From Pseudaquabacterium inlustre (GTDB lineage: Bacteria; Pseudomonadota; Gammaproteobacteria; Burkholderiales; Burkholderiaceae_C): a stretch of DNA of 64,000 nucleotides. How positions within the stretch are numbered: position 1 is the stretch's first letter; every line of letters starts with the position of its first letter. Positions 1 to 10,471 of the stretch are shown here, one piece after another. Under the pieces are notes generated by a model that made no database searches, had not been told where the DNA came from, and worked only from the letters and a program-made list of their open reading frames with translations. Made by a program: the position numbers and the translations under genes. The DNA lies in NCBI RefSeq assembly GCF_038066595.1, contig NZ_JBBUTH010000007.1:310001-374000 (forward strand), read 5' to 3'.

Positions 1-1284
1 CGCAGCCTGTGGATCGTGCTGCTGCTCATCGCACTGCAGACCAACGGCATCAAGCTCGGACCGGGGCTGGACCTGATCACCTTCCTGCCCTTCCTGATCG
101 CACTGGGCCTGCTGGCCGAGGCCATGCTGCGGCCGGACAGCCCGATGCAGTTGTCCGGGCTGACCTTCTTCGGCCTGCTGCTGCTGCTGCTGGACCTGCC
201 GCACCTGGCCAATCCGCTGGTCCACTCGCCAGTCACGTTTCTCGCCAACTTTGTGTCGGTGTTCCGAGCCCTGCTGGTGGCCTTCGTGCTGGTGAACCTG
301 ATCCAGACCGAGCGCCACCTGACGTTCACGCTGCAGGCCTTCTTCGTGGTGGCCATGGCCAGCGCGCTGGTCAGCGTGGGCCAGACCGCACAGGCCTATT
401 TCACCGGCAACTCATGGACGCTGGTGGCCGAGGAGCTGGAGACCAAGCCCACCTTCCTGGGCACCACCAAGCGATCGTCGGGGCTCACCGCCTGGCCCAG
501 CTGGCTGGCCGACTTTTTGGTGATGGCGCTGCCGTTCACGCTGTTCCGCCTGGTGAACGCCAGCACCACCCGAGCACGGGCCGGCCATGTGCTCGCGGTG
601 CTGCTGCTGCTGGCCGGCGTGGTGGGCACCTTCACCTACGCGTCCTACGCGGCCTTTGCGGTCATCCTGCTGCTGTTTCCGGTCTATGGCTGGCCGCACC
701 GCGCCCTGCACTTCCTGATCGGCGCCATGTTCTTCGGCGCGCTGTTCTACGCCTTCGGCGGCTTCGACTGGGCCTGGCACCTGTTCCACAAGCTGGTGCT
801 GCAGTCGGCCGGCATCGTCGAGCGCGATGTCTACCTGAAGGCGGCCATCGAGGAACTCTCGCGTGACCCGTGGTGGGGCTCGGGCTTCCATGCCGAGCAG
901 TCGTTCTCGGAGAACTTCTACCGCAAACGGGTGCACAACACCGGGCTGCAGCTGTGGACCAACCTGGGTCTGGCCGGTTTCCTGGTCTACCTGGCGATGC
1001 TGGGCACGCTGTTCACCCAGCTGTGGCTGCTGGCGATGTCACGCAGCGGCCCCATCCGCCAGCACCTGCAGGCCCTGGCCCTGGGACTGACCGGCATCGT
1101 TGTCGAGATGTTTGCCGAGCCGCACATGAGCGCGCCGCTGGTCTGGTTCTACCTGGCACTGGCGCAATCGGCGATCCTCATCGCCAACCGGCAGGCGCGC
1201 GGCCGCCCGGCCCTGCCACCACCGCCCGCGCCGACCCACCCGATGGCAACCCTTTCTCCAGCCAAGCAGCAGCACGATGCGTGA
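1..1284 (+). CDS. O-antigen ligase / Wzy-type polysaccharide polymerase, 5' truncated by the window edge
   Basis: The frame is open from base 1. The first possible start is a GTG at 16, which falls inside a hydrophobic helix, so the true start probably lies upstream of the window. What remains is a polytopic inner-membrane protein with about ten hydrophobic segments. Near residue 290 a hydrophilic stretch containing WWGSGFHAEQ and, further on, VHNTGLQLW, followed by a helix, resembles the large-loop region of the O-antigen ligase (Wzy_C) family. Such enzymes join or polymerise lipid-linked oligosaccharides at the periplasmic face. The stop overlaps the start of a chain-length regulator, which supports a role in exopolysaccharide assembly. 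Polymerase and ligase cannot be told apart from sequence alone. Confidence 0.75.
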   Translation, partial: RSLWIVLLLIALQTNGIKLGPGLDLITFLPFLIALGLLAEAMLRPDSPMQLSGLTFFGLLLLLLDLPHLANPLVHSPVTFLANFVSVFRALLVAFVLVNLIQTERHLTFTLQAFFVVAMASALVSVGQTAQAYFTGNSWTLVAEELETKPTFLGTTKRSSGLTAWPSWLADFLVMALPFTLFRLVNASTTRARAGHVLAVLLLLAGVVGTFTYASYAAFAVILLLFPVYGWPHRALHFLIGAMFFGALFYAFGGFDWAWHLFHKLVLQSAGIVERDVYLKAAIEELSRDPWWGSGFHAEQSFSENFYRKRVHNTGLQLWTNLGLAGFLVYLAMLGTLFTQLWLLAMSRSGPIRQHLQALALGLTGIVVEMFAEPHMSAPLVWFYLALAQSAILIANRQARGRPALPPPPAPTHPMATLSPAKQQHDA

Positions 1285-2431
1285 ACACGCGACCCTGGCC
1301 GACTACTGGATGGCCTTGTACACCCGCAAGGGCATCATCCTCGCGGTGGCGCTCTCGGCCATGGTCTTCGCCATGGCCATCACCCGCTACCTGCCCCCCG
1401 TGTACGAGGCCAAAGCCACGCTGTACGTGCCGGCCAACCTCAGCCCCAAGCTGTACGGGGCCCCGCTCGGGCCGGCGCAGCTGCCACTGCGTCCGCAGCC
1501 CGATGACCGCGAGGCGGGCATCCATGTGGGCATCCTGCGCAGCAACGACATGATCGAGGCCGTGCAGCGGCGCTTCCCGCAGAAGGAGGCCGGCTTCTTC
1601 AAGAAGAACGTGAACTTCGTGACCAGCCCGCAGTTCTTCACCGACATCTACGTGCGCGACCGCGATCCGCGCCTGGCCGCCGACATCGCCAACGCCTATG
1701 TGGAGGCCTACCGCGACTTCCACGCCAACAACCTGCGCAACTCGGCCGAGCGCACCGTCAAGGCGCTGGAGGGCAAGGTGGCGGAACTGCGCACCCGCCT
1801 GGTCGCCAAGCGGGCCGAACTGCTGGCCTACCAGGAGTCGAACAAGGTGCTGTCGGGCTCGGCCACCGAGCGCCTGTACCTGCGCCAGCGCGAAGACCTG
1901 GAACGCCAGCGCGACGAGAACGCGCTGGCCATCTCGTCGGCGCGGCAGCGCCTGCTGGCCGATGGCGTGGTGCTGGGGCCCAACGACACCGGCGCCCGCG
2001 ACGACGCCGTGCTGGCCAACCCCCGGCTCGAGCAGCTGAAGGCGCTGGAGGCCCGGCAGACGGCGCTGGGCAAGCGCATCGACGAACTGGCGCGCACCAC
2101 CGGCTCGGCCATCAGCGAGACCTCGTCGATCCAGAACCTGGAATCCGACAAGCGCGTGCTCGAGCAGCAGCTGGTCAACACTGAGACCAACCTGGCCGAG
2201 ACGCGGCTGCAGATCGAGTTTCCGAATGTCGAGGTGGTGCAGGTGCAGGTGGCCCGGCCACCGTCGGTGCCCGGCTTCCCGATCATGACCCTGAACGCCA
2301 TCGTCGCGCTGATCGTGGGCCTGGCCGCGGGCTGCTACTGCGCGCTGCTGCTGGAATACCTGCGGCAGCTGCGGCTCGAGCGCATCCGCCGCCAGCTGGA
2401 CGACAGCCCCCTGACGGAGGCCGCCCCGTGA
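1277..2431 (+). CDS. Wzz/GumC-type polysaccharide chain-length determinant
   Basis: The product has 384 residues. A membrane helix lies near residues 17-38, a long charged helical region rich in Glu, Arg and Leu at about 150-310 is probably a periplasmic coiled coil, and a second helix lies near 336-358. This two-helix hairpin with a coiled coil between is the polysaccharide co-polymerase (Wzz/GumC) architecture. There is no C-terminal tyrosine-kinase domain, so it is not a fused BY-kinase. The ATG overlaps the end of the preceding polymerase gene by 8 bases, indicating translational coupling. It probably sets the length of the exported polymer made by the same locus. Confidence 0.8.
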   Translation: MREHATLADYWMALYTRKGIILAVALSAMVFAMAITRYLPPVYEAKATLYVPANLSPKLYGAPLGPAQLPLRPQPDDREAGIHVGILRSNDMIEAVQRRFPQKEAGFFKKNVNFVTSPQFFTDIYVRDRDPRLAADIANAYVEAYRDFHANNLRNSAERTVKALEGKVAELRTRLVAKRAELLAYQESNKVLSGSATERLYLRQREDLERQRDENALAISSARQRLLADGVVLGPNDTGARDDAVLANPRLEQLKALEARQTALGKRIDELARTTGSAISETSSIQNLESDKRVLEQQLVNTETNLAETRLQIEFPNVEVVQVQVARPPSVPGFPIMTLNAIVALIVGLAAGCYCALLLEYLRQLRLERIRRQLDDSPLTEAAP

Positions 2432-2685
2432 CGCCACCCACCCGACGCCCGCCGCAGGACCCCAGGGACCTGCTGCTGCAGACCTACCTGGAGATCGAAG
2501 CGGCCGAGCGCGCCAGTGGCCGCCTGCCGTCCGGTGGCACCGTGCTCACGCGCTTTCGCGCGCTGTTCGAATACGGCTGCGCCATCGTGCTGGGGCTGCT
2601 GATCGCCTCGACCTGCGTGCTGCTGGTCTTCGTCGTCACCCGCGTGCTGCTGCACGTGGACTTCTCGCGCTATACCTGGCTATGA
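2428..2685 (+). CDS. small single-pass membrane protein of the polysaccharide locus
   Basis: This 85-residue protein of unknown family starts with a GTG that overlaps the stop of the chain-length gene (GTGA). A Pro/Arg-rich cytoplasmic N-terminus is followed by an amphipathic stretch and one strong membrane helix near residues 51-73. Its stop overlaps the next start (ATGA), so four genes are translated as a coupled unit. The coupling and GC-typical codon use argue that it is real. It may be an accessory subunit of the export or polymerisation complex, which is inferred from position only. Confidence 0.6.
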   Translation: MTPPTRRPPQDPRDLLLQTYLEIEAAERASGRLPSGGTVLTRFRALFEYGCAIVLGLLIASTCVLLVFVVTRVLLHVDFSRYTWL

Positions 2686-2963
2686 GCGCCGATCCCAGCA
2701 CCATGCCGCCCGCCGCACCGGCGCCGGCCACCGCAGGCACCGCGTCGCTTCAGCAACGCCTGCACCAGGCCATGCAGCGACGCCTGGCCGCGCAGCTGCT
2801 GCCCCATGAGGGCCAGTGGCTGCCCGCCGAGGAGGTGGCGGCCAGGCAGCGTCAGGCACGGCGCAAGGCCTGGATCCAGGCCTTCGAGCTGACGCTGCTG
2901 GCGCTGCTGCTCACGCTGGTGTCACTGGTGCTCCTGGGCATCCTCGGCGACCTGGTGTACTGA
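2682..2963 (+). CDS. small membrane-anchored protein of the polysaccharide locus
   Basis: The product is a 93-residue protein with an Ala/Pro-rich N-terminus, a Gln/Arg-rich middle section and a C-terminal membrane helix near residues 66-90. It resembles a tail-anchored protein. I recognise no family. The ATG overlaps the previous stop (ATGA), and it is the last gene of the rightward polysaccharide operon, ending 19 bases before the convergent glycosidase gene. Function is unknown; being coupled to Wzy- and Wzz-like genes suggests an accessory role. Confidence 0.55.
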   Translation: MSADPSTMPPAAPAPATAGTASLQQRLHQAMQRRLAAQLLPHEGQWLPAEEVAARQRQARRKAWIQAFELTLLALLLTLVSLVLLGILGDLVY

Positions 2964-2982
2964 GCGCCGGGGCATCGCACGC

Positions 2983-4974
2983 TCAGGCCCCCAGCCTGAG
3001 CGTGAACAGCTGCACCGAGTGCGGCTCGGCCTCGATGTCCAGCACACCAGAGGCCGGCCAGTCCAGCTCGCGCTCCACCAGTGCCGCCTGGGGCGAGGCC
3101 TCGGCCTGCGCCAGCGCCTTGCGCACCGGCGCCGAGGCATCGGCCACCACCGACTCCACCAGGCGCCGCACTTCCGGCTGGCGCCGCGCATCCACCGTGG
3201 CCAGCGCGTCGTCCAGCGGGCGGCCGGCAGCCAGGGCGGCCACCAGGCGGTCGGCCTCGCCGGCGGGCACGCCGTCGCGCCGCAGCGCCTGGCGGATGTC
3301 CTCGGGCAGCCTGCCGAGTGCGCGGCGCTGCCCTTCCAGCGCACGCGCGGCGGTGGCCACCTCCGGCGCGATGTTGGCGTGCCGCGAGTCGATCAGCCAG
3401 TGCGCCGCACGGCCGGTCGCGCCCGTCAGCCCGCGCACGCTGATGCGCAGGTCCAGCGTGCCGCGGGCCCGCGCCTTGGCACGCTCGGTGTCGGCGCGCA
3501 GCCGGGCGCCGTCCGCCTGCTCGCGCTGCTGTGCCTCGCGTGCCCGGTCGGTGGGCAGCGGCACGCCACGCAACAGGCGCTCGCCGTGGCCCTCGCGCGC
3601 GAGCTTGCGCATGAAGTCGGCATTGCGCAGCGGGCCGAGCACGTTCTCGGCGTTCTTCAGCATCTCGGGCGTCGGCGTGCAACTGGCCACCAGCACATGC
3701 AGGTGGCGGCCATCGCGGAAGGCCGCCGCCCGCACCCACGGGTCGTCGCTGCGCACACGCAGTTCACGGCCACGCAACATCGACAGCAGACGCAGCGCGT
3801 GGCAGTTGGCGCGCGCCAGGCCCTGCGCTGTCCAGAGCCCACCGCTGTAGCCGTCGACGCCGGGGTCGACGTACATCTGGAAGATCTGCTGATCGACACC
3901 GGCCGCGTGCATGGCCAACACCGAGGCCGCGGCAAAGGCCGCGCCGACATGCGTGGCGTTCAGATCGCCCTCGGGATAGGGCGGCACCGGGGCGAGGTTC
4001 CACTCGCTGTTCACGATGGGCGTGTCCCGCGGATAACCGGCGCTGGCCAGCACCTCGCGGATGTAGGGCGTCACCGTCGCATACACCTGTGACGGATCGA
4101 GATAGAAACCATGCCACGAGAAGAAGTCGACCGGCAGCCGCGACAGCCTCAGCTCGGGCAGCGGCATCGCCGCGGCGGCTTCGATGAACTGCTGGAACAG
4201 GTACTTCTGCTCCAGCGTCTGGTTCACGGCCGCCAGCCGCTCACGCTCGGCCCCGGGCTGCTGCGCCGTGCGCACGCCATTGAAGTGACCGACGCCCGGC
4301 CCGCCGATGCGCGCCTTGGGATCGGCCCGCCGCGCCCCCAGCACCGAGGCGCGGTATTGCGCCATGAACTGTTCGAACGAGCCCTGGTAGTACAGATTGG
4401 GTTCGTTCCAGGCCTCGTACCAGGCATCGAGTCCCAGCACGCCATTGAAGTGGCGCACGATGGCCTCGACCACCTCGGCCCAACCCGCCAGGTTGGCGGC
4501 CGGGCTGAGACGGAACAAGGGCTGGTTCGGATTCTTCTGACGCGTGGTGGACGGGTTGCTGCTGAGCCAGCGCGGCGTGCCGTCCAGCACCAGCATCACC
4601 CGGCCGCCGCGCTGGCGCACGCGCCGCAGGAAGTCGTTCAGCGCGAACTGCTCGAGGCGACGCCGCAGCTCGGCCAGGCTGCTTGCGTCCTCCAGCAGTT
4701 GATCGCCCAGGCTGACGCGGCTCATGCCCAGGTGCGGCATGTCGAGGATGCGATCGGCAATGCCCAGGCCGAACGCGCCCGGCGTCAGCCAGATGTTGCC
4801 GCCGAAGCCGAACATCGGCGGCGCCGAGCGTGCCACCACCTCGTCGGCATCGACATCGATCGACACCGACAGGTCCGGCCGCCCCCGCGCAGCGGCCGAT
4901 CGGCCCAGCCCGGACAGCGAGGCGGCCACCGGCCAGACCGCCAGCTGGCGACGCGCGCGCGAAAAACCTGCCAT
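2983..4974 (-). CDS. GH39-like glycoside hydrolase (PslG-like), probably exported
   Basis: The start at 4974 is chosen because GGAGG lies just upstream; the open frame extends further but without a ribosome site. The 663-residue product begins with an arginine-rich segment (SRARRQLAV) and a short hydrophobic run, a possible Tat-type signal. A TIM-barrel glycosidase follows. AWNEPN, with Glu191, matches the acid/base site and NSEWN, with Glu324, matches the nucleophile of clan GH-A/GH39 enzymes. PslG of Pseudomonas, a GH39 enzyme tied to Psl exopolysaccharide, is the closest model I know. Residues of about 490-640 form an unusual Arg/Ala-rich helical insertion inside the C-terminal beta domain. 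It faces the polysaccharide operon convergently and may trim its polymer. Confidence 0.7.
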   Translation of the reverse strand: MAGFSRARRQLAVWPVAASLSGLGRSAAARGRPDLSVSIDVDADEVVARSAPPMFGFGGNIWLTPGAFGLGIADRILDMPHLGMSRVSLGDQLLEDASSLAELRRRLEQFALNDFLRRVRQRGGRVMLVLDGTPRWLSSNPSTTRQKNPNQPLFRLSPAANLAGWAEVVEAIVRHFNGVLGLDAWYEAWNEPNLYYQGSFEQFMAQYRASVLGARRADPKARIGGPGVGHFNGVRTAQQPGAERERLAAVNQTLEQKYLFQQFIEAAAAMPLPELRLSRLPVDFFSWHGFYLDPSQVYATVTPYIREVLASAGYPRDTPIVNSEWNLAPVPPYPEGDLNATHVGAAFAAASVLAMHAAGVDQQIFQMYVDPGVDGYSGGLWTAQGLARANCHALRLLSMLRGRELRVRSDDPWVRAAAFRDGRHLHVLVASCTPTPEMLKNAENVLGPLRNADFMRKLAREGHGERLLRGVPLPTDRAREAQQREQADGARLRADTERAKARARGTLDLRISVRGLTGATGRAAHWLIDSRHANIAPEVATAARALEGQRRALGRLPEDIRQALRRDGVPAGEADRLVAALAAGRPLDDALATVDARRQPEVRRLVESVVADASAPVRKALAQAEASPQAALVERELDWPASGVLDIEAEPHSVQLFTLRLGA

Positions 4975-5039
4975 GCCACCTCCGTCCGCCGCGCCCCCCG
5001 CCCCGGACACCCCCCTTGCGCTGAAGCGATTGGCGCGCC

Positions 5040-5069
5040 GGGTGGCACCGGGTGGCACCGGGTGGCGCC
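5040..5069 (+). repeat. three tandem copies of a 10-bp unit
   Basis: The unit GGGTGGCACC is repeated three times, the last copy with one change. It lies in the 255-bp divergent gap between the GH39-like gene and the UDP-glucuronate decarboxylase gene. Apart from this repeat I see only GC-rich sequence in the gap, with no clear promoter. Confidence 0.8.
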
Positions 5070-5229
5070 GCGCGCAAGCATAGCGGCGCCGCCGCCGCAC
5101 TGCACAACTAGGGAAGGCGCGGCCAGGACCTGCATTCGAGGGCCTCGGCAAGCGCCCCGGCGGCTAGGCGGCATGCACGCATCCCCGCACAATCCGCGCA
5201 CGACAGCTTCGGGTCTGGCAGGGAATTCG

Positions 5230-6201
<972 letters not shown>

Positions 6202-6318
6202 GCGCCGACGGGCCAGCCGGGGCGGCGTCCGAGGGGCCATCGCCCGGCCTGCGGGTGATCCGGCGCGATGTTCGGCCGATCCGGCGGCGGTGCATCCGGC
6301 ATCATCAGCCGCCAGGAC

Positions 6319-6900
6319 ATGAAACCGGCCCTCGCCCTGCTGCTGACCGCCATCGGCCTGCCCACACTGGCTGCCGGGCTGCCCGCGTGCGTGCAACCCG
6401 TGCGCTTCACCGCCGCGTGGCTGACCGATCCGCAGTTTGACCACAGCAAATCGGCCGCGGAACTGGATGCCCTGGCCGGCGCCGCACGCGGGCCGGGCAC
6501 GCAGCTCGGACATGTGGTGGTCAAGACCCAGTTGTCGGTGGAGCCCCAGACCACGTGCAACGGACTGACCGTGCGGCTGGACTTCGTGCAGCCGGTGCTG
6601 CGCATCGCCCGCGAGATGCCCGCCGGCAGCTGCAGCCACGCCCTGGTGATGGCGCATGAGCAGACCCATGTGCGCATCCACCAGGAGATCGCGCGCCAGT
6701 TCAGGGCCCTGACCTACCCCTGGCCAGACCGCCTCGGCAGCGACGCCGTCCTGAAATACGCCAGGCAGCAACTGACGCGGCTGATGGATGCCCAGCGGCA
6801 GTTCGACAGCCCGCAGGAATACGCCCGCGGCCGCACGGCCTGCGCCGGCGAGATCCCGCGCCTGATCACGCCTGCCCAGGCGGCATCACGGACGCCCTGA
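6319..6900 (+). CDS. exported DUF922-like protein with HExxH zinc motif
   Basis: The start at 6319 places a signal peptide first (MKPALALLLTAIGLPTLAAG). The mature part contains HEQTH at residues 113-117, the HExxH pattern of zincin metalloproteases, followed by another His four residues later. Two conserved-looking cysteines flank it (near residues 74 and 107). This layout resembles the DUF922 family of putative secreted zinc-dependent proteases, although family membership was not tested. The 193-residue length fits a small periplasmic protein. It stands alone between the sugar-nucleotide gene and glmS, so its substrate cannot be guessed. Confidence 0.55.
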   Translation: MKPALALLLTAIGLPTLAAGLPACVQPVRFTAAWLTDPQFDHSKSAAELDALAGAARGPGTQLGHVVVKTQLSVEPQTTCNGLTVRLDFVQPVLRIAREMPAGSCSHALVMAHEQTHVRIHQEIARQFRALTYPWPDRLGSDAVLKYARQQLTRLMDAQRQFDSPQEYARGRTACAGEIPRLITPAQAASRTP

Positions 6901-7007
6901 CTGCCGAGCCGACAGGCGGGCGCCTGGCCTCGGTGAGGGCGTGGGTGACTCCTCGGGAGGCGCGGGCCGGACGCGGATCAACGGGATGATCGAGCGCCCT
7001 GAACGCG

Positions 7008-8837
<1,830 letters not shown>

Positions 8838-8911
8838 GGGTTTGGGCCTTTGCTTGCGGTGATGAACAGTGGTTGCCGCGCATGCTAGCCAAGCCACCAT
8901 GAAAGAGGCGT

Positions 8912-8990
8912 GCAAAATCAACTTGATTCTGCAATCCATGAGCATGCATGATGCCGTCTGCAATTTTCAGACTGCAATGTTGACTTCAAC
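8912..8990. promoter_or_regulatory. three phased palindromes between glmS and the Lrp/AsnC gene
   Basis: An AT-rich divergent region holds three inverted repeats. The first, 8912-8932, has the perfect core AATCAA-C-TTGATT (8916-8928) flanked by GCA and TGC. The second, 8957-8971, is TCTG-CAATTTT-CAGA. The third, 8979-8990, is GTTGA-CT-TCAAC. Centres are near 8922, 8964 and 8984.5, that is 42 and about 20 bp apart, close to four and two helical turns. Such phasing fits a multimeric Lrp-type regulator bound to one DNA face. The third site overlaps the start codon of the regulator gene, so autoregulation is likely. Confidence 0.6.
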
Positions 8991-9474
8991 GCAAGAATCA
9001 ATCTCGTCAGAGGTGCTGGACGCGATCGACCGCCGTCTGCTCACCCTGCTGCAGCAGGATGCCTCGCGCTCCAACCAGGCCCTGGCCGAGGCAGCGCATG
9101 TGTCGCCGGCCACGGCGCTGCGGCGCGTGCGGCGGCTGGTGGAACTGGGCGTCATCGAGCGCCAGGTGGCCATCGTGTCACCGCAGCGCGCCGGCGGGCT
9201 GCAGGCCATTGTGGAGGTGACGCTCGACCGCCAGGGCGCCGAGCAGGTGGCCGCCTTCGAGGCCCGCGCCGTGGCCGATGCCGCCGTGCAGCAGTGCTAC
9301 CGCGTGAGCCCAGGGCCCGATGTGGTGCTGGTGCTGTGGCTGGCCGACATGCCGGCCTACCACGCGCTGGTGCAGCGCCTTTTCACGCAGGACGCCAACG
9401 TGCGCAACGTGAAGACCTTCTTCGCCACGCACCGGGCGAAGTTCGAGCCGCGGGTGGATCTGCCGGCCCCATGA
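8977..9474 (+). CDS. Lrp/AsnC family transcriptional regulator
   Basis: The start at 8977 gives 165 residues. The N-terminal winged helix-turn-helix (LDAIDRRLLTLLQQDASRSN, then ALAEAAHVSPATALRRVRRL) lies at about residues 12-60. The C-terminal ligand-binding RAM domain follows (CYRVSPGPDVVLVLW, with the effector-binding loop). The lengths of both parts match the family. An alternative upstream ATG near 8944 would add about 11 residues. It is divergent from glmS and sits on the phased palindromes described separately, so it may control itself and possibly glmS. The effector cannot be read from sequence; amino acids are usual. Confidence 0.85.
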   Translation: MLTSTQESISSEVLDAIDRRLLTLLQQDASRSNQALAEAAHVSPATALRRVRRLVELGVIERQVAIVSPQRAGGLQAIVEVTLDRQGAEQVAAFEARAVADAAVQQCYRVSPGPDVVLVLWLADMPAYHALVQRLFTQDANVRNVKTFFATHRAKFEPRVDLPAP

Positions 9475-9537
9475 TCGGGACCCGGCCATGGCGGGCCGCC
9501 CGGTCGGGCTGTCGGCCACTGGCGCGGCGCCACCCCA

Positions 9538-10406
9538 TCAGCGTGGCTTGAATCCCTGGTACTTCAGCGCCGCCTCGGACGCAATAGCCACAGGCACGGC
9601 GCTGGCCGGCAGGGCATGGTCGTACTGGCCCGACCAGCGCTCGCCGAAGAAGACACCCGGCGGCGCCTTCTCGACCAGGTAGAACCGGTGGGTCCAGTAC
9701 TTCCTGTCCTGGTCCTGGCACACGGCCACGTAGACGCGGCTGCGCGACACGATGGTGTCCACGTAGCTGTTGTTGATGACCTGCTTCTGGGTCATGTTCT
9801 CGAAGCCGGTGGCCGGGTAGGTGTAGACCAGCGTGAAGCTGCGGGTCTTCTGCGTGTCGGCCACGTTGCGATCCTTGATCACGCGCGCCCACTGCACCTT
9901 GGCCGCCTCGGCCTTGCCCTCCTTGTAGAGCAGGGGCAGCACGAAGCCCGGACGCAGCAGGTTGTGACCAGAGGGCCTGGTCTTGTCCCCCGCAAAGGGT
10001 GGCGGCCCCACGTAGACCACACCAGGCTCCAGCAGCAGCAGGCTCTCCAGCCCTTGGGGCAGCAGTTTGTCCGGCACCTCGTTGTGCTGCAGGTCGGTCT
10101 TGCAGGACATCTGGCCGTACTGGTGGTTCGTACGCGCCTCCGGGCTGGCGTCGCGCATCAGGAAGTGCGTGAAACCGGCCAGCGCACGCAGCGTGCGGCT
10201 CTTGGACTGGGTGCTGGTGCCGAATGCCTGGCGTCGTCGGCACTGAACTCGCCGGGCTTGGGTTGGGCTGGCGCCAGCTTCTGCGCGGCCTTCTCGGCCA
10301 GCTTGTCGAAGAGGGCCTGGGCCGATGCGGCCGTCGGGAACGTGGTCACGAGCATGACCGCGGCCAGGGAGATGGCCAGGCGTTGGAACTTCACGGAGGT
10401 GTGCAT
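9538..10406 (-). pseudogene. secreted protein of unknown function, interrupted by a frameshift
   Basis: The first frame starts at 10406 with a clear signal peptide (MHTSVKFQRLAISLAAVML, cleavage after ASA) and runs to about 10230. The protein then continues only in the next frame, from QAFGTSTQSK to the stop at 9538. One missing base near 10229-10233 would reconnect the two into about 289 residues. The first frame alone ends at 10158 in Arg-rich junk. I do not recognise the family. The body is basic-aromatic with FTLVYTYPATGFENM and a single Cys pair. Four 9-bp repeats occupy the place where a ribosome site would be. It could be a true pseudogene or a sequencing error. Confidence 0.55.
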
Positions 10407-10411
10407 GTGGT

Positions 10412-10447
10412 GGTGGCGTTGGTGGCGTTGGTGGCGCTGGTGGCAGT
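10412..10447 (+). repeat. four tandem 9-bp units (GGTGGCGTT)
   Basis: The copies are GGTGGCGTT twice, then GGTGGCGCT and GGTGGCAGT. On the minus strand they lie directly upstream of the start codon at 10406, replacing any recognisable ribosome-binding site. Copy number changes here could alter expression of the frameshifted gene. Confidence 0.8.
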
Positions 10448-10471
10448 GGTGGACAGATGGCGGCGCGCTGC

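Noticed and set aside
5040..5069. tandem repeat as part of a CRISPR array or iteron origin
   Set aside because: Three 10-bp copies without spacers, and no replication or cas gene in the window.
4785..5201. Arg/Gly-rich small frames in the divergent gap
   Set aside because: They overlap the GH39 start region, lack ribosome sites and have shadow composition.
8838..8911. glmS ribozyme upstream of glmS
   Set aside because: The leader is short and shows no ribozyme core; such ribozymes are typical of Gram-positive bacteria.
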